In this document: positions 59,346-64,000 of the stretch, piece by piece | How the letters are laid out: each line of letters opens with the position of its first letter | How positions within the stretch are numbered: position 1 is the stretch's first letter | Assembly: GCA_002842215.1 (NCBI GenBank) | Contig: PHCC01000019.1 | Span: forward strand, 1 to 64,000 | Reading direction: 5' to 3' | Length of the DNA: 64,000 bases | Origin: Betaproteobacteria bacterium HGW-Betaproteobacteria-9 | Lineage (GTDB): Bacteria > Pseudomonadota > Gammaproteobacteria > Burkholderiales > Burkholderiaceae_C | Position numbers and translations under genes: made by a program | Notes under the pieces: generated by a model | Seen by the model: only the letters and a program-made list of their open reading frames with translations | What the model was told of the DNA's origin: nothing | Databases searched by the model: none

Positions 59346-59729
59346 TCACCATTGCCCGCTCTCCATGCGGATCGCGACCTCGCAGTCGTCAAAGATTTCC
59401 AGCTTCGCGATCTTCACGCGCACGCCGATCACACCCGGCAGCTGCATGAGCCGGCGCGTGAGCTTGCCGATCAGGCTCTCCAGCAGGTTCACGTGTTCGG
59501 CGGTGCACTCGTCGATGATGATCTGGCGCACCTTGCGGTAGTCGAGCACGTGGCCGATGTCGTCGTCGTGTGGCAGCAGCGGCTGGTTCCCCTGGTTGAG
59601 CTCGGCGTCCACCTGGATCGGCTGCGGGCTGGTCTTCTCGTGGTCCAGGATGCCGAGGTTGGCATCGAAGCGCAGACCGGTGAGGGCCAGGATCTGGGTG
59701 CCGGCCTGCGGCGCGTAGGGTGTGGTCAT
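59346..59729 (-). CDS. folB: Dihydroneopterin aldolase-type protein
   Basis: The 127-residue protein resembles FolB, which cleaves dihydroneopterin to 6-hydroxymethyl-dihydropterin in folate synthesis. LTGLRFDANLGILDHEKTSPQPIQVDAEL, DDIGHVLDYRKVRQII and HVNLLESLIGKLT are recognisable; the usual Glu of the GVxxxE motif appears as GILDHEK. It sits 23 bp downstream of a FolM-like gene, both on the minus strand, as an apparent pterin operon. Confidence 0.85.
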   Translation of the reverse strand: MTTPYAPQAGTQILALTGLRFDANLGILDHEKTSPQPIQVDAELNQGNQPLLPHDDDIGHVLDYRKVRQIIIDECTAEHVNLLESLIGKLTRRLMQLPGVIGVRVKIAKLEIFDDCEVAIRMESGQW

Positions 59730-59752
59730 GGGTCTGGGCCAGGGCGGCCGGT

Positions 59753-60544
59753 TTACATCAGCGAAAAATCGCGTTCGAAGCGCATCAGGTGCTGGCCGCC
59801 GTCGACCAGCAACGTGGTGCCGGTGATGGAGCGGTTGGTCAGGGCAAAGGCCACGGTCGCCGCCACGTCCTCGGGGGTGGACGAGCGGCCCAGCGGCGAC
59901 TGCCGGTGCAGCGCCTGGAACTTCTCGTCGCTCAAGAGATGGCTCGTGAGCGTGAGCCCGGGCGCCACGCCGACCACACGCACGCGCGGCGCCAGCGCCA
60001 GCGCCAGCATGGTGTTGGCGGCTTCGAGCGCGGCCTTGGAGAGCGTGTAGCTGAAAAAATCGGGGTTCTGGTTCCAGAGCTTCTGGTCCAGCAGGTTCAC
60101 CACCGCGCCATCGCGCCCGCTGTCCTGCAGGTGGGCGTGCAGCGCCTGCGCGAGCAGGATCGCGGCGCCGGTGTTGGTGTGCAGGTGCTGGTCCATCGCG
60201 GCGAAACCAAAGCTCTGTGCGCTGTCGTGTTCGAACAGCGAGGCGTTGTTGACCACGGCGTCGACCCGGCCGAAGTGCGCCACGACGGCGGGCAGCAGCG
60301 AGCGCACGCTGGCCTCGTCGCCGAGGTCGGCGCAGAAGGGCGCGGCGCTGCCCGGTCGGCAGCTGAGCGCGTCGCAGTCGGCCGCAGTCTGCTGCGCTTC
60401 GGCCACCGACTGGCGGTGGTGCACCGCGACGTTCCAGCCACCGCGTGCCAGTGTGAGCGCGATCTCGCGGCCCAGGCGCTTGCCCGCGCCCGTGATCAGC
60501 ACGGTGCGCGGGGCGGGTGGCGAAGAGGGCGTGGCGCTGGGCAT
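59753..60544 (-). CDS. SDR oxidoreductase, FolM/pteridine reductase-like
   Basis: The 263-residue short-chain dehydrogenase has the cofactor motif TGAGKRLG near 18-25, the TGxxxRxG form characteristic of PTR1/FolM reductases instead of TGxxxGxG. A catalytic Tyr and Lys are in FSYTLSKAALE near 170, and VAPGLTLTS and LVDGGQHL follow. FolM reduces dihydrofolate or dihydromonapterin with NADPH. The position directly before folB supports a pterin role. Its ATG (60542-60544) overlaps a possible ATG of the divergent methyltransferase gene. Confidence 0.85.
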   Translation of the reverse strand: MPSATPSSPPAPRTVLITGAGKRLGREIALTLARGGWNVAVHHRQSVAEAQQTAADCDALSCRPGSAAPFCADLGDEASVRSLLPAVVAHFGRVDAVVNNASLFEHDSAQSFGFAAMDQHLHTNTGAAILLAQALHAHLQDSGRDGAVVNLLDQKLWNQNPDFFSYTLSKAALEAANTMLALALAPRVRVVGVAPGLTLTSHLLSDEKFQALHRQSPLGRSSTPEDVAATVAFALTNRSITGTTLLVDGGQHLMRFERDFSLM

Positions 60545-60560
60545 GGCGGACAATGGCGGG

Positions 60561-61712
60561 GTGAAAACCGAATCTGTGAGCGAGCCGTCAAGTTTAACGA
60601 GCGCCCTGCTGGCGCGCCTGCGCGAGGCCATCCACGCGTCGGGCGGCTGGCTGCCGTTCGACCGCTTCATGGCCATGGCGCTGTACGACCCGGGGCTGGG
60701 TTATTACGCCAACCAGAACCCCAAGTTCGGCCAGATGCCCGCGGGTGTGGCGGGGCAGGGCAGCGATTTCGTGACCGCGCCGGAACTCTCGTCTTTGTTC
60801 GGCCACACGCTGGCGCGCCAGGTGGCGCAGGCGTTGGCCGCCACCGGCACCGACGAGTTGTGGGAGTTCGGCGCCGGCACCGGGGCGCTGGCGCTGCAGG
60901 TGCTGGACGCGCTGACGGCCCTGGGCCAGCCGCCGCGGCGTTACACCATCGTGGATCTCTCGGGCAGCCTGCGCGAGCGGCAGCGCGCCACACTGGCGAG
61001 ACATGCGGACCGTGTGCGGTGGATCGATCAACTTCCCGAGCAGTTTGACGGCGTGGTGCTCGGCAATGAGGTGCTGGACGCGATGCCGGTGCAGCTGCTG
61101 GTGCGCATCGGTGGCCAGGCCGATGGCCGCTGGCACGAACGTGGTGTGGTGCTGTCTGAAGACGGTGCGCTGGCCTGGGCCGAGCGGCCCACCGACCTGC
61201 GCCCACCGCTGGACATCGAAGGCCCGCACCACTACCTGACCGAGATCCATCCGCAGGCCGAAGCGTTCATCCGCACGCTGGCCGACCGGCTGCGGCGGGG
61301 CGCGGCGTTTTTCATCGACTACGGTTTCCCGGAGGCCGAGTACTACCACCCGCAGCGCCACATGGGCACGCTGATCTGCCACCGGGCGCACCGGAGCGAC
61401 GACGACCCGCTGGCCGATGTGGGTGAAAAGGACATCACCGCGCACGTCAACTTCACCGGCATCGCGCTGGCCGCGCAGGACGCCGGCATGAGCGTGCTGG
61501 GTTACACCTCGCAAGGCCGCTTCCTGATCAACGCGGGCCTGCTGGACGTGGCGAAAGACGCCGGCCCGCGCGAGAACGCCATGCTCGGCAAGCTGGTGAA
61601 CGAACACGAGATGGGCGAGTTGTTCAAGGTGATCGCGCTGGCGCCCGCAGAAAGTGCGGAAGGCTGGGTTCCCATGGGTTTCGCCTCAGGCGACCGCACA
61701 CACCGTTTATGA
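60561..61712 (+). CDS. MidA/NDUFAF7-type SAM-dependent methyltransferase
   Basis: The 383-residue protein belongs to the MidA/NDUFAF7 (DUF185) methyltransferase family. GGWLPFDRFMAMALYDPGLGYYA near 23-45, FVTAPELSSLFGHTLARQ near 66, ELWEFGAGTGALALQVLD near 100 and GVVLGNEVLDAMP near 157 are typical. NDUFAF7 methylates an arginine of a complex I subunit in mitochondria; bacterial substrates are less clear. The start is uncertain: GTG at 60561 or ATG at 60543, the latter overlapping the divergent SDR start. Confidence 0.88.
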   Translation: MKTESVSEPSSLTSALLARLREAIHASGGWLPFDRFMAMALYDPGLGYYANQNPKFGQMPAGVAGQGSDFVTAPELSSLFGHTLARQVAQALAATGTDELWEFGAGTGALALQVLDALTALGQPPRRYTIVDLSGSLRERQRATLARHADRVRWIDQLPEQFDGVVLGNEVLDAMPVQLLVRIGGQADGRWHERGVVLSEDGALAWAERPTDLRPPLDIEGPHHYLTEIHPQAEAFIRTLADRLRRGAAFFIDYGFPEAEYYHPQRHMGTLICHRAHRSDDDPLADVGEKDITAHVNFTGIALAAQDAGMSVLGYTSQGRFLINAGLLDVAKDAGPRENAMLGKLVNEHEMGELFKVIALAPAESAEGWVPMGFASGDRTHRL

Positions 61713-61725
61713 ACAGGGCGTTGCC

Positions 61726-61920
61726 ATGATCCGCTGGATGATCGTTATCTTCCTGGCGCTGCTGCTGATCAGCTGGTTCACGCCGCTGCTGCTGAAGCTG
61801 GGTTTCGGCAAGCTGCCGGGCGACCTGCATTTCAGGGCTTTTGGCCGCGAGTGGTTCCTGCCGATCACCACCACCATCCTGCTGAGCTTCGTGGCCAGCC
61901 TGATCGGCCAGATCATCTGA
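61726..61920 (+). CDS. DUF2905 small membrane protein
   Basis: The 64-residue protein has two hydrophobic helices (about 3-24 and 46-62) joined by LGFGKLPGDLHFRAFGREWFLP, the signature of DUF2905. It is probably an inner-membrane protein of unknown function. It starts 13 bp after the methyltransferase gene and is likely co-transcribed. Confidence 0.88.
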   Translation: MIRWMIVIFLALLLISWFTPLLLKLGFGKLPGDLHFRAFGREWFLPITTTILLSFVASLIGQII

Positions 61921-62004
61921 GCGACGGCATACCCCTTGGAGTGTCTTGAAATGGGCGCAGCCGCATCCATCTGTCAGGCATCCCGACCGACTGGAGCCCT
62001 TCGC

Positions 62005-62445
62005 ATGTCCACCGATTCCCTTCACATCGTCTGCCCCCACTGCCACACCACCAACCGCATCGCCAGCGCCGACCTCTCGGCGGCGCCCGACTGCGGCAAA
62101 TGCCACCGGCCGCTGTTCACCGGCCACCCGGTGCCGCTGGACGAAGCGGCGTTTGAAAAACACATCGCGCGCTCGCAGGTGCCGGTGCTGGTGGATTTCT
62201 GGGCCCCCTGGTGCGGCCCTTGCCGCGCGATGGCGCCGGCATTCGAGCAGGCCGCGCAGCAGCTGGAGCCGGGCATGCGCCTGGCCAAGGTGAACACGGA
62301 AGAAGCGCAGGCCCTCGCCGCGCGCTTCAACATCCGCAGCATCCCGACACTGGCGCTGTTCGTGAACGGCCGCGAGGTCGCGCGCCAGCCCGGCGCCATG
62401 GGCGCGGCCGACATCGTGCGCTGGGCGCGTTCGCAGCGCGTCTGA
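62005..62445 (+). CDS. trxC: Thioredoxin 2 (zinc-binding)
   Basis: TrxC is a cytosolic disulfide reductase used under oxidative stress. The 146-residue protein has an N-terminal zinc finger (CPHC at 10-13 and CGKC at 30-33) and a thioredoxin domain with WAPWCGPCRAM near 67-77 and the cis-Pro in SIPTLALF near 112. In E. coli OxyR controls trxC; no obvious OxyR site could be confirmed in the 84-bp upstream gap. Confidence 0.96.
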   Translation: MSTDSLHIVCPHCHTTNRIASADLSAAPDCGKCHRPLFTGHPVPLDEAAFEKHIARSQVPVLVDFWAPWCGPCRAMAPAFEQAAQQLEPGMRLAKVNTEEAQALAARFNIRSIPTLALFVNGREVARQPGAMGAADIVRWARSQRV

Positions 62446-62498
62446 ACGCTGGCGCGAGGGTCGCGGCGGCAAAGCCGTTCCACCCACTCTGGCATTCG

Positions 62499-62513
62499 TG
62501 TAACTGAGTTACA
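62499..62513. promoter_or_regulatory. 15-bp perfect palindrome upstream of glk, HexR-like site
   Basis: TGTAACTGAGTTACA is a perfect palindrome with a central G, 80 bp before the glucokinase start. It fits the TGTA-N7-TACA pattern of HexR operators, which control glucose catabolism genes in many Proteobacteria. HexR identity is inferred from pattern and neighbour. Confidence 0.6.
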
Positions 62514-62592
62514 TGTCCGGCATAATCCGCCCCACTTCGCACCGGGGCCGTCATGGGGTACTGTTCCGGACCGACCTTCTGGAACCGATCTC

Positions 62593-63576
62593 ATGCCCAA
62601 CACGACCAGCGGACTCATCCGCGCCCGACTGCTCGCCGACGTGGGCGGCACCAACGCCCGCTTCGCCTGGCAATCCGGCCCGGGTGAGCCGATCACCGAC
62701 GTGCGCGTATTGCCCTGCGCCGAATACGCCACCCTGCAGGACGCGATCCGCGTCTACCTGAACGACCTCGGCCACGGCACGCCGGACGCGGTGGCGATCG
62801 CCATCGCCAACCCGATCACCGGCGACCAGATCCGCATGACCAACCACCACTGGTCGTTTTCGCAGTCGGCGGTGAAGGCCGAGTTTGGCTTCAACACACT
62901 GCGCCTGCTCAACGACTTCACCGCGCTGGCGCTGGCGCTGCCGGACCTGCCGGCGCAGGAGCTGCGCCAGGTCGGTGGCGGCGCGGCCATGCCCGGTGCC
63001 GCCATGGGCCTGGTCGGCGCCGGCACCGGGCTGGGGGTGTCGGGCCTGTTGCCCAACGGCCTGGCGGGCTGGGTGCCGCTGGAAGGCGAGGGCGGCCACG
63101 TCACGCTGCCGGCCGTGACGGCGCGCGAGCGCCTGGTGATGGACGGCCTGGTGCGCCGCTATGGCCGTTGTTCGGCCGAGCGCGTGTGCAGCGGCCAGGG
63201 CATCCTGGACACCTACGGCCTGCTCTGCGAGGTCGATGGCGTGGTGCCGGGTGGCGCGGCCAGTGCGGCCGACGTGAGCGAGGCGGCCCTGAACGCCGGA
63301 AACCCGCAGGCGCTGGAAGCACTGAACCTCTTTTGCGCCATGCTGGGCTCGGTGGCCGGCAACCTGGCGCTCACGCTCGGCGCGCGCGGCGGGGTCTACA
63401 TCGGCGGCGGCATCGTGCCGCGGCTGGGCGCCTGGTTCGGCAGTTCACCGTTCCGGGCGCGGTTCGAGTCCAAAGGCCGATTCCACGGCCTGCTGGCCGA
63501 CATCCCTGTGTGGGTGATCACGTCGAAACAATCGCCCGCCCTGCTGGGCGCGGCGCGTGCACTGGACGGTCATTAG
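62593..63576 (+). CDS. glk: Glucokinase
   Basis: Glk phosphorylates glucose with ATP in the cytosol. The 327-residue protein has the phosphate loop LLADVGGTNARFAW near 14-27, LRLLNDFTALALALP with the catalytic Asp near 104, GAGTGLGVSGLLP near 139-151, a GEGGHVTLP segment near 163-171 and GGVYIGGGIVPRL near 265. It resembles E. coli-type bacterial glucokinase (GlkA family). It is preceded by a HexR-like palindrome and followed, after 124 bp, by a sugar ABC transporter binding-protein gene. Confidence 0.96.
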   Translation: MPNTTSGLIRARLLADVGGTNARFAWQSGPGEPITDVRVLPCAEYATLQDAIRVYLNDLGHGTPDAVAIAIANPITGDQIRMTNHHWSFSQSAVKAEFGFNTLRLLNDFTALALALPDLPAQELRQVGGGAAMPGAAMGLVGAGTGLGVSGLLPNGLAGWVPLEGEGGHVTLPAVTARERLVMDGLVRRYGRCSAERVCSGQGILDTYGLLCEVDGVVPGGAASAADVSEAALNAGNPQALEALNLFCAMLGSVAGNLALTLGARGGVYIGGGIVPRLGAWFGSSPFRARFESKGRFHGLLADIPVWVITSKQSPALLGAARALDGH

Positions 63577-63608
63577 GCACCCACCTAGGGGTTTCCACGG
63601 ATGGCTGG

Positions 63609-63635
63609 CGTTAATTAATTAATGAAAAATTAACG
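63609..63635. promoter_or_regulatory. AT-rich inverted repeat upstream of sugar ABC transporter gene
   Basis: CGTTAATT (63609-63616) and AATTAACG (63628-63635) form a perfect 8-bp dyad separated by 11 bp, with an inner TTAATTAATTAA palindrome at 63611-63622. The AT-rich block stands out in GC-rich sequence, 66 bp before the binding-protein start. It is a candidate operator; no U-tract follows, so a terminator is less likely. Confidence 0.5.
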
Positions 63636-63700
63636 TCCTCGGTGCAGGCTGCGCCGGGTCAACCACAACCGGGCCGCAGGCCATCCAACGGAGACAACCC

Positions 63701-64000
63701 ATGAAGTTCACTTACACCTTTGGTGCCGCGCTGGTCGCTGCCCTGCTCGCCACCGCCTGCGGCAAAAAAGAAGAGGCCGCGCCTGTGGCCGCCACGCCGG
63801 CGCCGGCCGCTGCGCCCGCACCGGCCAAGACCGCGGTGGAAGTGCTGCACTACTGGACTTCGGGCGGCGAGGCGAAGTCGGCCGCCGAGCTCAAGGGCAT
63901 GCTCGAAGCCAAGGGCTACGAGTGGAAGGATTTCGCCGTGGCCGGTGGTGGTGGTGAAAACGCCATGACTGTGCTCAAGAGCCGCGCCGTTTCGGGCAAC
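63701..64000 (+). CDS. Sugar ABC transporter substrate-binding lipoprotein, 3' end outside window
   Basis: One hundred residues are visible before the window edge. A lipoprotein signal peptide ends in ATAC (Cys20), then an Ala/Pro-rich linker (residues 26-45), then [21 protein letters not shown], the usual start of carbohydrate-binding (extracellular solute-binding family 1) proteins such as glucose/mannose GtsA. GGAGAC precedes the ATG at 63701. With glk just upstream, it probably binds glucose or a similar sugar in the periplasm. Confidence 0.88.
   Translation, partial: MKFTYTFGAALVAALLATACGKKEEAAPVAATPAPAAAPAPAKTAVEVLHYWTSGGEAKSAAELKGMLEAKGYEWKDFAVAGGGGENAMTVLKSRAVSGN

Noticed and set aside
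63577..63608. Intrinsic terminator after glk
   Set aside because: The CACCTAGGGG region has no stable stem followed by a T-run; the AT-rich dyad that follows lacks a U-tract and looks more like an operator.

Overview
The window is a chromosomal segment of a high-GC (roughly two-thirds G+C) betaproteobacterium. Gene content and protein style (PhoH/YbeY/Dtd, RuvA/RuvB, TyrS next to an M23 peptidase, FolB/FolM, Bug-type binding protein, OhrR) point to Burkholderiales, family Comamonadaceae, possibly Hydrogenophaga or a close relative. No rRNA, tRNA, CRISPR array, insertion sequence or complete prophage was seen. Genes are densely packed, often with 4-bp ATGA stop/start overlaps. The genus assignment is inference.

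Layout. 1-6.8 kb: the 5' part of a CoA-transferase gene diverging from a HypT/YjiE-like LysR regulator, then pyrC, a DUF3025 gene, a glutamine-synthetase-like (gamma-glutamylpolyamine synthetase type) gene and htpX, closed by a strong bidirectional terminator. 6.8-13.5 kb: M23 peptidase and tyrS (divergent), a GC-rich repeat region, a HbpS/GlcG-like exported protein coupled to an exported ankyrin protein, and a FixJ-type two-component pair. 13.6-24.7 kb: a six-gene glycogen/alpha-glucan block on the minus strand (glgB-glgX-malQ-glgC-glgA-glgP). 24.8-34.6 kb: a CDF metal exporter, dtd, a chorismatase, ybeY, phoH, ruvA, a lower-GC two-gene cassette (Bug-type binding protein plus an unknown protein), an alpha-carbonic anhydrase, ruvB and a SPOR-domain protein. 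34.5-45.5 kb: a fusion of a sterol-desaturase-type hydroxylase with a YhhN/lysoplasmalogenase domain, a DSD1-type PLP enzyme overlapping a histidine phosphatase, a soluble PAS hybrid kinase, a lipoprotein, ttcA, an OhrR-like regulator followed by an exported esterase, and an AAA ATPase.

45.7-59.3 kb is the most unusual part. Three paralogous phage-tail-collar (MdpB-type) proteins, a GNAT acetyltransferase and a small DUF6916-like protein lie back to back with a 2,285-residue exported protein made of Calx-beta, putative-Ig and DUF11 modules, which is followed almost without a gap by a ~1,230-residue predicted outer-membrane beta-barrel protein. I infer a cell-surface display or adhesion system; the function of neither half is established.

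59.3-64 kb: folB and a FolM-like pteridine reductase (convergent pathway roles), a MidA-type methyltransferase, a DUF2905 membrane protein, trxC, glucokinase preceded by a perfect 15-bp palindrome resembling a HexR site, and the start of a sugar ABC transporter binding lipoprotein. Glucokinase, the sugar transporter and the glycogen block together suggest glucose uptake, phosphorylation and storage. A family of GC-rich intergenic repeats with a CCGGC-Tnn-GCCGG core recurs at four or more gene borders.
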